In this document: positions 26,848 through 35,591 of the stretch, one piece after another
Layout of the letters: each line of letters begins with the position of its first letter
How positions within the stretch are numbered: position 1 is the stretch's first letter
DNA from: Bacteroidota bacterium
GTDB taxonomy: Bacteria > Bacteroidota > Bacteroidia > Bacteroidales > Lentimicrobiaceae
NCBI GenBank assembly: GCA_009773455.1
Contig: WSXU01000001.1
Coordinates: 181,186-245,185, forward strand
Length of the DNA: 64,000 nt
Direction of reading: 5' to 3'
The notes under the pieces: model-generated
The model's input: only the letters and a program-made list of their open reading frames with translations
Databases searched by the model: none
What the model was told of the DNA's origin: nothing
Translations under genes and position numbers: made by a program

Positions 26848-27579
26848 TTATTGGATTGAGCGTGCAATTTCGATATCATACTTATCTTTCAGATAGGTCA
26901 GGTGCTCAATGGATGCTTTCCGGTCATAGATACGGATCATTTCAACAACACCCTTTTTCTGGTAAATTCCTGCCTGGGCGGCATCGTAAACCTTATGGTC
27001 ATAGTTATTACGGATCGAAATCGTCATGGTCTCAAATTTATTCCAGCTCAGGAATTTATTAACCGGAAAGTAAAAGGTATCCGGCATATCAAGATCTTTA
27101 TAAATATCGGGTGCGATGGATTCAAGTGAGAAATATTTCCTCACGTTGATCAGGCTGTTGTATGGCTTAACAACCTTATTTGCCAGAAAAACAATCCCAT
27201 GATTGCTATAGGAACCGATCAGTTCAGGAAGAACAGCATAATTCTCCATATATATCCTGATGCACGACACCATGTTGTTTTGAAGTTCCAACCGGCCCAT
27301 TACCGCATCAAACCAGTGAGGAAATGACTTCTTGATCTTCATGGTGATCCTGATAAAATCATCCATATCCTCCATCGACATTGATTTCACTATCGCAAAA
27401 ATCGATCTGGGTTTTTGCTCCTGCTCATTCATCGGGATATGAAAATGATCATAAAACCCCGGAAACGGATCAAGATCTTCCAGCAAAAGTTCGCTGAATT
27501 TAAAATCTGATGCCAGGTTGGTAAGTTTTTCCTTCTTAATGATAAATCCGAGGGATTCGATGTTTTTTTTGTTTTCCAT
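26848..27579 (-). CDS. Hypothetical protein, about 243 aa
   Basis: Cytoplasmic protein of unknown function; I do not recognise a family. The chosen ATG at 27579 gives MENKKNIESLGFIIKKEKLTNL; a start seven codons earlier (27600) is possible. Aromatic and charged residues dominate (DPFPGFYDHFH, SFPHWFDAVMGRLELQNNM), with no membrane segment or recognisable nucleotide motif. It is followed after 8 bp by the 83-aa gene and then a terminator. The pair is isolated between a padR-pspC operon and pssA and could be a lineage-specific module. Confidence 0.72.
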   Translation of the reverse strand: MENKKNIESLGFIIKKEKLTNLASDFKFSELLLEDLDPFPGFYDHFHIPMNEQEQKPRSIFAIVKSMSMEDMDDFIRITMKIKKSFPHWFDAVMGRLELQNNMVSCIRIYMENYAVLPELIGSYSNHGIVFLANKVVKPYNSLINVRKYFSLESIAPDIYKDLDMPDTFYFPVNKFLSWNKFETMTISIRNNYDHKVYDAAQAGIYQKKGVVEMIRIYDRKASIEHLTYLKDKYDIEIARSIQ

Positions 27580-27852
27580 CAGGAGAGGTGTTAAAGGCAT
27601 GAATGGGGTGAGAAATAGAAATTCAACTGCTTGACTGCTAAAGTCAATAACAATACACCGGTTAAAATGTTAAATATACACTGCAAAAAATATTTCAACA
27701 CCCTGCCTGCATACCGGAAGGCGCCAATATCCTTATCCTGAATCAGTAAGGATTTATAAACACAACCCGGTTAATATTAATATCCATGCCAGCAAATATT
27801 TATCTCACGTTCATTGTATTTTTGAGTACCGGTGTACCTTTTTGTAGCTTCT

Positions 27853-28581
27853 ATGGACATTAAAAAACATATCCCGAATACCATCACCCTGCTGAACCTG
27901 ATGAGTGGTTCGGCAGCAGCAATTCTGGCCCTGAACGGTCAATTCCTGACTGCCGTTGCTTTAACCGGCCTGGCGGCCGTTTTTGATTTTTTTGACGGGT
28001 TTGCTGCAAGATTGCTGAATGTAAAGTCAGAAACAGGCAAGGAACTCGATTCCCTGGCCGATGTAATTTCATTTGGTTTTACCCCATCCGTTATTCTCTT
28101 TTGCTTGATCAGGGATAACCCCGGTATGCCAACGGGAGGAGGATTATCCATATTTCTGCCTTATGCTTCGCTGCTGATCGCTGCTTTCTCTGCTTTAAGG
28201 CTCGCTAAATTCAACCTTGACACCCGTCAGACTGTATCGTTTCTGGGTCTACCGACTCCTGCCAACGCACTGTTCATCGTTTCACTGCCATTGATATCGG
28301 GCAGCAGTATGATTCAGGATGCCGGTATCATATCTGATATTGCCTCCGGACTGTGGTTTCAGCTATTAATCATTCCGGTTTCGTGCTACCTGCTTGTCAG
28401 TGAAATACCCTTGTTTGCCCTGAAGTTCTCAAATGGCTTTTCATTTGCAGCCAACAGGGTAAAATACATATTTATTCTCATTTCGGTTCTTCTGCTGATC
28501 GCATTGAAATGGGCCGGAATCCCGGTGATCATTATTATTTATATCCTGATCTCGCTGATTTCAGAAAAGAAAAAATCTTAA
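27853..28581 (+). CDS. pssA: CDP-diacylglycerol-serine O-phosphatidyltransferase
   Basis: Makes phosphatidylserine, the precursor of phosphatidylethanolamine, from CDP-diacylglycerol and serine at the inner membrane. About 242 aa from the ATG at 27853 (MDIKKHIPNTITLLNL, the usual family start); an earlier ATG at 27832 is less likely. The CDP-alcohol phosphotransferase motif D-G-x2-A-R-x8-G-x3-D-x3-D is complete: DGFAARLLNVKSETGKELDSLAD (roughly residues 44-65). Seven or eight hydrophobic segments follow. A TATTTTTG box at 27817-27824 may be its -7 element. Confidence 0.94.
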   Translation: MDIKKHIPNTITLLNLMSGSAAAILALNGQFLTAVALTGLAAVFDFFDGFAARLLNVKSETGKELDSLADVISFGFTPSVILFCLIRDNPGMPTGGGLSIFLPYASLLIAAFSALRLAKFNLDTRQTVSFLGLPTPANALFIVSLPLISGSSMIQDAGIISDIASGLWFQLLIIPVSCYLLVSEIPLFALKFSNGFSFAANRVKYIFILISVLLLIALKWAGIPVIIIIYILISLISEKKKS

Positions 28582-28659
28582 ATTTTTTTACTTTCGTGAA
28601 TAATAATTATACTTTTGTGATTCTGCCAGTTCTAACCAGATAACCTCTGCCGGAAACAA

Positions 28660-30033
28660 ATGAAACAATTGACAAGGCTCTTACTGATATTAATGCTGAT
28701 AGCGGGCTTTTCGGGTTACGACAGCCGGATTGCCAGCGCCAATTTCAGCAAAAGTGAGATTCTTACAGAGCAGGAAAACCTTGATCTATGTAAAATATTT
28801 TCTGCTGACAAGATTGCCCGCATCGATTCACTGGTCAGTGTATTCTCAACCAGGTTCAGGTTCAATGGCAACATCCTGGTTGCCATCAATGGCTACAACG
28901 TTTTTCAGCGTTCGGTTGGTTATGCAGATCCCATCAGTAAAATTGCGGCAAAGCCCGAAACCATATACCAGCTCGCCTCTGTCAGCAAGCAATTCACTGC
29001 AGCTGCCATTATGCTACTGGAGCTGGATGGCAAACTTTGCTTCGACGATCTTCTGGTCAAATACATTCCCGAACTGCCTTACGACAAAGTGACCCTCCAT
29101 CATCTTCTGCACCACATCGGTGGATTGCCGAACTATATGTACCTGACCGACAGGTACTGGGAGAACCCTACCCCACCTGATAACGAAGATGTGGTTGAAC
29201 TGATGGCCAGGTATAAACTTCCCGCCTTTTTTCAGCCCGGATCAAGGTATGATTATTCAAACACAGGATATGTGATGCTGGCCACAGTGGTGGAGCGCAT
29301 CAGCGGTATGAGCCTGAATGAATTCCTTCAGCGTAGGGTTTTCAAACCCTTGGGTATGACTTCCACTTATGTATACAGCACCGCCGATACTACCATTGAA
29401 CGCAGGCATATCGACGGGTTCAGGGCTTCAAGATCAGGATTCTCAAGAATCCTTGATACAAGAAACAATGGCCCTGTCGGTGATAAGGGTGTTTGCTCCA
29501 CAACCGGTGACATGTTCAAATGGGACAGGGCGCTGCATATGGGCTCACCGATCAATAGTGAAATGCTTGAAGAAGCGTTTTCGCCGGTTAAAACCAACAA
29601 TGGAAGGGAAGTTCCGTATGGTTACGGATTCAGGATAAAAGAATTCAACGGCGAAAGGGTGATCTATCATAACGGCTTATGGGAGGGATCCCGGACCAAT
29701 TTCCATCGCTACTGTGATTCCCAGAATACCATCATTGTCCTGAACAATACCAGTATACGCACAAACCATGAACTGGTTAGGCAAATAGAAGCAGTGATCG
29801 GAGACAGCAAGGAAACGGGGATCACTGAAATGATTGCGAAAACAGCCATTGAAGAGGGCGTTGAGACGGCGCTCGACCTATACAACGAAATTCTCGACAG
29901 CAACCCGGATGTTGAAGTGGATTTTGAAAAAATTGCGACAGTGGCCGACTACCTCCTGAAAGCCGGCAAAACAGAAAAAGCTTCTGAACTGGAAAAGCTT
30001 TACACTATCGGACGCGAAGTTTCCGGCATCTGA
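28660..30033 (+). CDS. Serine hydrolase, class C beta-lactamase/esterase family
   Basis: Exported or membrane-anchored serine hydrolase of the beta-lactamase (AmpC/esterase EstB) fold, 457 aa. The signal-like N-terminus ends near residue 27. Catalytic signatures: SxxK as SVSKQFT (about 108-111, in YQLASVSKQ), Y-x-N as YDYSNTGY (about 196), and the H-x-G counterpart as HNGLWEG (about 337). The C-terminal 90 residues form a helical extension (IAKTAIEEGVETALDLYNEIL) like a short TPR. Such proteins may be D-aminopeptidases or esterases; antibiotic hydrolysis is not implied. A TACTTTTG box at 28610-28617 may be its -7. Confidence 0.88.
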   Translation: MKQLTRLLLILMLIAGFSGYDSRIASANFSKSEILTEQENLDLCKIFSADKIARIDSLVSVFSTRFRFNGNILVAINGYNVFQRSVGYADPISKIAAKPETIYQLASVSKQFTAAAIMLLELDGKLCFDDLLVKYIPELPYDKVTLHHLLHHIGGLPNYMYLTDRYWENPTPPDNEDVVELMARYKLPAFFQPGSRYDYSNTGYVMLATVVERISGMSLNEFLQRRVFKPLGMTSTYVYSTADTTIERRHIDGFRASRSGFSRILDTRNNGPVGDKGVCSTTGDMFKWDRALHMGSPINSEMLEEAFSPVKTNNGREVPYGYGFRIKEFNGERVIYHNGLWEGSRTNFHRYCDSQNTIIVLNNTSIRTNHELVRQIEAVIGDSKETGITEMIAKTAIEEGVETALDLYNEILDSNPDVEVDFEKIATVADYLLKAGKTEKASELEKLYTIGREVSGI

Positions 30034-30104
30034 GTCGCAGGGGAATTATCGGAAACCGTGGCCGTCAAACCAGTTTTCAACTCTGATTCGTATAAATCAA
30101 TTGG

Positions 30105-30827
30105 TTACCTGAGCTCAAAATTCTTCCCGAGGTAAAGGGTCCTTACCTGCTCATCGGCAGCCAGTTCTTCGGCCGTTCCTGATTTGAGTACCGACCCTTC
30201 GAAAAGAAGGTATGCACGGTCGGTAATGTTCAATGTTTCATGAACATTGTGGTCGGTAATGAGAATCCCTATGTTTTTTTCCTTCAGTTTTAACACGATG
30301 TTCTGGATATCTTCAACCGCAATCGGATCAACGCCAGCGAAGGGTTCATCCAGCAGGATAAAATTCGGATTTACAGCCAGCGCCCGGGCGATTTCGGTAC
30401 GCCGGCGTTCTCCCCCTGACAACTGAATCCCCCTGCTTTTTCTGACGTGGTTGAGACCGAACTCCTGAATGAGCGACTCAAGCCGCTCCTTCTGCTCTGT
30501 CTTATCAAGCCTGGTAAACTCAAGCACAGCGGCGATGTTGTCTTCGACACTAAGCTGCCTGAAAACTGACGCCTCCTGAGCAAGGTACCCGATACCCATC
30601 TGCGCTCGCCGGTACATCGGCATTTCAGTAATTTCAGCATCATTAAGAAAAACCTTGCCCGAAAGGGGCTTGATTAGCCCGACAATCATATAAAAGGAGG
30701 TAGTCTTTCCGGCACCGTTTGGCCCCAGTAATCCGACAATTTCACCCTGCTCTACATGGACACTTACGTTATTGACAACAGTCCGCTGACGGTATTTTTT
30801 AACAAGATTTTCGGTTCTGAGGATCAT
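30105..30827 (-). CDS. lptB: Lipopolysaccharide export ABC transporter ATP-binding protein LptB
   Basis: Cytoplasmic ATPase of the LptB2FG complex, which extracts LPS from the inner membrane. The product is 240 aa. Walker [20 protein letters not shown] (about 33-51), Q-loop region [20 protein letters not shown], signature [15 protein letters not shown] (about 138-152), Walker [22 protein letters not shown] and the switch His in [12 protein letters not shown]. The sequences [14 protein letters not shown] and [13 protein letters not shown] are specific for LptB among ABC ATPases. It ends convergently with the serine hydrolase gene. Confidence 0.95.
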   Translation of the reverse strand: MILRTENLVKKYRQRTVVNNVSVHVEQGEIVGLLGPNGAGKTTSFYMIVGLIKPLSGKVFLNDAEITEMPMYRRAQMGIGYLAQEASVFRQLSVEDNIAAVLEFTRLDKTEQKERLESLIQEFGLNHVRKSRGIQLSGGERRRTEIARALAVNPNFILLDEPFAGVDPIAVEDIQNIVLKLKEKNIGILITDHNVHETLNITDRAYLLFEGSVLKSGTAEELAADEQVRTLYLGKNFELR

Positions 30828-30862
30828 CGGGTAACACTTAAGTTTTCAAAAATAGGCAATTA

Positions 30863-33379
30863 TCAGAAATCAAACTGCATCGAGACCATAACCCCGAATT
30901 TCGTGATGTCGGGGTGATCGTAGTAGCTTAACCGCCACACGGCATCAACGCGGAAGAACCTGAAAATATTTTCTATACCGAGCCCGGCTTCAAAATAAGG
31001 TTTACCGGTTGTATAGGTTCCTTCAGGAAAATCAGAATAGGCAAGATTCGCTTTGCTGACATTGCCGATAACGCCTTTAACTCCGGCTACTTCACGCCAT
31101 TTGAGTTTTCTCATCAGGGGAACCTTGTTCAGGAAGAATCCGACAAAGTGGTGGGTATAATAGAAACTCACGTATTGGTCACTGACAAACTCATAATAAT
31201 TCATCAGATTGAAACTGGATTCATCAAACCAGTAAGTTTCATTCCCGGGATGGATTTTCAGCAGCGGATAAGGCAACCTGCCCCAGGTTTTACCCGCCTC
31301 AATGTAATACTTTGACCATCCCCATGACATGATGTTGAACCAATGCCTGATCCCAAACTCAAGCCGGTGGAACTCAAATTTACTGTTGAACAATCCAGGA
31401 GCTCCGTAAGTGTAGTTCAATTCCAGAATAGGGTACTTGGCCCCCAGGCTTGCCCTGAGAAATTCACCGGAAAGATATTTTTCCTGGTAGGCAAACCGTG
31501 TATTGATTGAAAACTCAGTGGTATGTAAGACATCGGTCATTTTCAGACAGTCGCCGTCCTCACAGTCCATCACAAATGGCATATTTCCTGAGCTCCAGAC
31601 ACTCCGTTGCCTGATCGAGAAAGTATTGGAAAACCCTGTAAACCACTCGTGTTCATAGTAGGATTTGTATTCCTTTACCATGGTCAGCTTATCTGAGGGG
31701 TTTCTCCTGAAAATTGCAGCCAGCAGGAAATCTTCCCGGAAAGCATTCTGGCTCTGGCCCAGCTGCTCAACATCATATTTAAAGGACCCGCCCAAAACCC
31801 TGCGCGGATTCTTGTCGAGCATATACATGAATCCGCCGCCATACTTCAGTCGCTGATCCTTGATACCATAGGCGGTATATCCGTCAAGCATAATGCGCTT
31901 GCTGAAATCATTGGAGGTACGTGCACCGATCCTCAGCCTGGAGCCTTCAAGCGGGTTGAAACTAAACAATGACATATACGGCCCCCACTCCATCTTACCC
32001 TTCACATAATAACCGGTGGTTATCATTTGTATCACATCAACCCAGGTATTGAAAATCGGCAGGGATTTAAGGGTATCTACCATTTCATATACCATCTCTT
32101 CACGCCTGGTCAGGCTTTCGTGGCGTGACTCATTCCAGAAATCTACTGTTTTATCTGTGGCATCATCATCAACCATCACCGACAACGGCGTGTTGTAAAA
32201 TTCATTTTCCCTCGGTTTATTGATGATGAAATTACGATAGGAAGTGGTCTTTGTCCCATAGAATCCTAATGTATTTGAAGAGTCCCTTTCCGCGATATTG
32301 AAGTCAACAATCAGTTTTTCCCTCGACAGCATCCACCAGGTGCGGTCGACCAGGTTGTAATCCTGCTGAAGTACAAGATCGTTGATAAAGTTGATGTTGG
32401 CATCATCCTCGATGCGCATATCAATCCTGCGGACAGCAAAAGTGGTATCATGAATCCACATGTTGCCGGTAAAGGTAAATTCATGCTTCCTTCGTGGCTT
32501 AAAGGCCAGGTTGTAACACCACTGACCATCCATGTTGGCACTGTCAACCAGGTAATATCTGTACGACATCAGACCAAAACCGGCTATCGGGCTGACAAAG
32601 TTTTTCTGAAAAAGTGTAATGTAATTATCATAGATGTTCACCTGCTGAACCTTATCACCCAGCAAAAGTGAAATACTTTCATCACGGATCCCTGATACCC
32701 GGTTGGCTTTGATTACCTCTCTCGATGAGGATGGGTTTTTCCTGAAATAGACATCTGACAATGATTCAGAGAGGAAAACCGGCAGGTACGTCTTGCCATT
32801 GACCGCTGAAGTATCAATGTAATCGAAGATGAAACTGAACGGTTTCAAAATCTTCCTGTTCATGAACTTTTCGGAAAGATTGTTTGCATCCAGTTGAATC
32901 TTGTTGTAGGCTTCGTATTCGTAATAATCGAGTTTTTCCCGGTTGTTATCGGGCTTCTTCTCAATAACTTTCTTCAGAATGGTTTCGGCCGGATTTTCCC
33001 CGGGCCGGATCACCACTTCCGAAAGACTGATGTTGTTGGGAAGAAGGTTAAAATTGATTTCCTGGTAACGGAATCTGACAACGGCTTTACGGGCAACGCC
33101 ATAACCTACCGATGAAGCGATGAGTGTATCGGACCCTGATTTGGTTTCAATTGAATAGAAGCCATCCAGATCGCTGGTTGCACCGATGGTTGTTCCCATG
33201 AAATAAACATTCACAAATGGCATGGGTTCCCCTGTAGAGGCATCGGTTATCTTCCCCCTGATCTTGGTAACCTGGGCTATGGCATCGGGCACCGGAAAAA
33301 ACACTATGCAGTTTAACAGCAGGAGAGCAGTAAAAAAACTCCTGATGCGGACTGAGGTGCGGGTGAGGGCAGTTTTCAT
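30863..33379 (-). CDS. DUF5686-type outer-membrane protein with carboxypeptidase-regulatory-like domain
   Basis: An 838-aa outer-membrane protein. After the signal peptide (ending near PDAIAQ) there is a carboxypeptidase D regulatory-like beta-sandwich at about 38-120 (TKIRGKITDASTGEPMPFVNVYFMG), the plug-type domain also seen in SusC proteins. The remaining 700 residues match the DUF5686 family: NRKILKPFSFIFDYIDTS, RKHEFTFTGNMWIHDTTFAVRRIDM, then barrel strands with many Tyr/Trp to the terminal QFDF. There is no TonB box or SusC-type plug. The function is unknown; members are widespread in Bacteroidota. It lies 35 bp upstream of lptB on the same strand. Confidence 0.86.
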   Translation of the reverse strand: MKTALTRTSVRIRSFFTALLLLNCIVFFPVPDAIAQVTKIRGKITDASTGEPMPFVNVYFMGTTIGATSDLDGFYSIETKSGSDTLIASSVGYGVARKAVVRFRYQEINFNLLPNNISLSEVVIRPGENPAETILKKVIEKKPDNNREKLDYYEYEAYNKIQLDANNLSEKFMNRKILKPFSFIFDYIDTSAVNGKTYLPVFLSESLSDVYFRKNPSSSREVIKANRVSGIRDESISLLLGDKVQQVNIYDNYITLFQKNFVSPIAGFGLMSYRYYLVDSANMDGQWCYNLAFKPRRKHEFTFTGNMWIHDTTFAVRRIDMRIEDDANINFINDLVLQQDYNLVDRTWWMLSREKLIVDFNIAERDSSNTLGFYGTKTTSYRNFIINKPRENEFYNTPLSVMVDDDATDKTVDFWNESRHESLTRREEMVYEMVDTLKSLPIFNTWVDVIQMITTGYYVKGKMEWGPYMSLFSFNPLEGSRLRIGARTSNDFSKRIMLDGYTAYGIKDQRLKYGGGFMYMLDKNPRRVLGGSFKYDVEQLGQSQNAFREDFLLAAIFRRNPSDKLTMVKEYKSYYEHEWFTGFSNTFSIRQRSVWSSGNMPFVMDCEDGDCLKMTDVLHTTEFSINTRFAYQEKYLSGEFLRASLGAKYPILELNYTYGAPGLFNSKFEFHRLEFGIRHWFNIMSWGWSKYYIEAGKTWGRLPYPLLKIHPGNETYWFDESSFNLMNYYEFVSDQYVSFYYTHHFVGFFLNKVPLMRKLKWREVAGVKGVIGNVSKANLAYSDFPEGTYTTGKPYFEAGLGIENIFRFFRVDAVWRLSYYDHPDITKFGVMVSMQFDF

Positions 33380-33422
33380 TGGAAATTCAGCTATAGCAGG
33401 CAGAATAAGAAACCTTCCGGTT

Positions 33423-33773
33423 TTAATCAGTCAGATCGTCCCAGAATTCAACAGCCCTGCGGGTATGGGGTATCACAATTGTTCCTCCCACCAGATTAGC
33501 GATACCAAGCACTTCAAAGAGTTCCTGCTCCGACATGCCGTTTTCGCGGCATCTGATCAGGTGGTACCTCACACAATCGTCGCACCTGAGCACCAGCGAT
33601 GATACAAGACCCAGCATTTCCTTTGTCTTCACCGGCAGCACACCTTCAAGGTATGCGTTGGTATCAACATTAAAAATGCGCTTGATTACCTTGTTGTTAT
33701 CAGCACCAAGTAGCCGGCTGTTCATTTTTTGCCTGTACTGGTTAAATTCGTCTGCTTTTTTACCCATTGTCAA
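33423..33773 (-). CDS. Carboxymuconolactone decarboxylase/AhpD-like family protein
   Basis: A 116-aa all-helical protein of the AhpD fold. The redox signature C-x2-C-x3-H is seen as CDDCVRYH (about 74-81), typical of the alkylhydroperoxidase branch, followed by GMSEQELFEVLGIANLVGGTIVIPHTRRAVEFW. Members act as thiol peroxidases or decarboxylases. With the CxxC-H motif present, an antioxidant or thiol-exchange role is more likely than lactone decarboxylation. It is placed between the DUF5686 gene and kdsD with no clear link to either. Confidence 0.88.
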   Translation of the reverse strand: MTMGKKADEFNQYRQKMNSRLLGADNNKVIKRIFNVDTNAYLEGVLPVKTKEMLGLVSSLVLRCDDCVRYHLIRCRENGMSEQELFEVLGIANLVGGTIVIPHTRRAVEFWDDLTD

Positions 33774-33896
33774 AGGTTGATATTCAGTATTTATACTTTC
33801 GGGGTCGATTTGTAATCATATTCTGGTAAAGAATACAAATCCGGGACACAATTTCTGCGGTAAATTCAGCTCAGCCATTTCACCGGCAGCTGATCA

Positions 33897-34862
33897 TCAG
33901 ATCACGCCTTCCTTGAGAATATCATGGAGATGGATCACGCCAACATAATGATCATCTTCCAGAACAAGAATCTGTGTAATATTGTTTTTACGCATGATGT
34001 CCAAAGCGTCGGCCACAAGGATGTCAGCCTGGATAGTCTGGGGATCCCTGGTCATAATATCGGCTGCCCTGAGCGAGTCGACCGAACCTTCACGGTGCAG
34101 CATCCGCCTGATATCACCATCGGTAATGATGCCGGCAAGTCTCTGACCATCCAGTACCGCGGTAGCTCCCAGTCGTTTCGAGGAAATCTCAAGGATGACA
34201 GATCTCATGTCATCTCCGATCTGAACCTCGGGCTTTTCATTGTTCCTGTAGAGTTCCGACACCCTGAGATAAAGCCTTTTTCCCAATGCCCCTCCGGGAT
34301 GATAACGGGCAAAGTCTTCCTGAGTAAAGCCCCGGCATTCAAGCAAGGCAACAGCAAGGGCGTCGCCCATGACAAGCTGGGCTGTAGTACTTGCTGTGGG
34401 AGCAAGGTTGTTCGGACAAGCTTCGCGGTCGACTGTTGAGTTAATTACCAGGTCAGCATTCCTGGCAAGGTAGGATTCTGTATTGCCCACGAGTCCGATC
34501 AGTTTGTTTCCCATGAGTTTCAACAAAGGCACCAGCACTTTGATTTCGGGTGTATCACCGCTTTTCGAAAGGCATATCAGCACATCGTCCGGTCTGATCA
34601 TACCGAGATCGCCATGAATGGCATCGGCAGCATGCATAAAAATGGCGGGTGTACCTGTGCTGTTGAACGTACTTACTATCTTGGCAGCAATATTGGCGCT
34701 CTTACCAATTCCGGTAACAATGACCCTTCCTTTTGCGTTGAGAATCAATTCCACACTTTTTACAAAATCACCTGTAAGATACTGGCCTAATTGCTTTATT
34801 GCCGTGGCTTCCTCACTTATCGTACGGAGGGCTATCCCGTTTATCTCTTCTGAAGTTTTCAT
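33897..34862 (-). CDS. kdsD: Arabinose-5-phosphate isomerase (KdsD/KpsF)
   Basis: Converts ribulose 5-phosphate to arabinose 5-phosphate, the first step to the LPS sugar Kdo. The 321-aa product has a SIS domain (about 40-175; VIVTGIGKSANIAAKIVSTFNSTGTPAIFMHAADAIHGDLG with the conserved His) and a tandem CBS pair (about 205-320). Motifs include LICLSKSGDTPEI (sugar-phosphate binding Ser) and LAPTASTTAQLVMGDALAV. Length matches E. coli KdsD. The function fits lptB nearby. It is divergent from recQ across a 729-bp intergenic region. Confidence 0.94.
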   Translation of the reverse strand: MKTSEEINGIALRTISEEATAIKQLGQYLTGDFVKSVELILNAKGRVIVTGIGKSANIAAKIVSTFNSTGTPAIFMHAADAIHGDLGMIRPDDVLICLSKSGDTPEIKVLVPLLKLMGNKLIGLVGNTESYLARNADLVINSTVDREACPNNLAPTASTTAQLVMGDALAVALLECRGFTQEDFARYHPGGALGKRLYLRVSELYRNNEKPEVQIGDDMRSVILEISSKRLGATAVLDGQRLAGIITDGDIRRMLHREGSVDSLRAADIMTRDPQTIQADILVADALDIMRKNNITQILVLEDDHYVGVIHLHDILKEGVI

Positions 34863-35591
34863 GAAATATGTTTAGACCTGACTGATTGAAGACTTCCGGT
34901 ACAATCCATGGATTTAAACCGGCAAGGAAAAACAAACCTCAATCTTTTTCATGGATTCTTTGTTTATATACTGAGTACCCGGTTAAAAAGGCACTGAAAT
35001 TCCTGAAGTGCTGCCTGATTCAACAACCCCGACAGTTATTTTTTTTCAGGTGTGTAAAGATACAATAATATACAGCCTTAAATATGACCTCTTGCTTGCA
35101 TTTCTATTGGTGAAAATTCATAAAAAACTATAAAACAGCATCATTTTCCAAAACAAGTACTAAGATAATTGCATGAATAGAAAATTTTTAGAAATTTGTG
35201 CTCCTTTTGCCTACGGAAAAAAAATCTGCTGATTTAGCCGGGAACTAAATTTGGGTTTTTTGATGAATCCGGTTCCGGAGCCACCGTTTATCAGGTATGA
35301 TCATCATACATGGTTTAATAGATTGGCTACTACTTTTTTAAGGTAGAAAGAATTTTTTGCCTTATAAGGAGGGAAAAAGGAGTTACTTACAGCAATTTTG
35401 GTCTATTATTGAATCAGAAAGAACAATAATTAACCCGATCGTTTCTTAAAGACTATTTTTTTTGGTCGTGGAATAAAAAAGTTGATTTGTAATGGTGTAA
35501 TGATTAAATTTGTTAATACTACTAGTTTTGATATTTTCAGCAGATTGGTTTTTTCCCACCATTCCTGAAACTACAAAAAACAGAAACTGAA
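34863..35591. other. 729-bp intergenic region between kdsD and recQ
   Basis: A/T-rich gap between divergent genes. It contains the recQ promoter candidate at its right end. I see no RNA gene, riboswitch or repeat that I can name. A plus-strand frame of 60 codons at 34886-35068 has no recognisable content and is not called. The length is unusual for this otherwise compact segment, so a small RNA or a decayed gene is possible. Confidence 0.5.
35482..35512 (+). promoter_or_regulatory. Candidate Bacteroidota promoter for recQ
   Basis: TTG (35482-35484), a 20-nt spacer, then TAAATTTG (35505-35512) matches the -33/-7 consensus. The ATG of recQ follows 80 bp downstream, leaving a leader of roughly 70 nt. 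Confidence 0.6.

Noticed and set aside
28660-30033. Antibiotic-resistance beta-lactamase
   Set aside because: Only the general class C serine hydrolase motifs are present; most such chromosomal proteins are esterases or peptidases.
34886-35068. 60-codon plus-strand frame between kdsD and recQ
   Set aside because: No recognisable motif, no promoter consensus and no ribosome-binding site.
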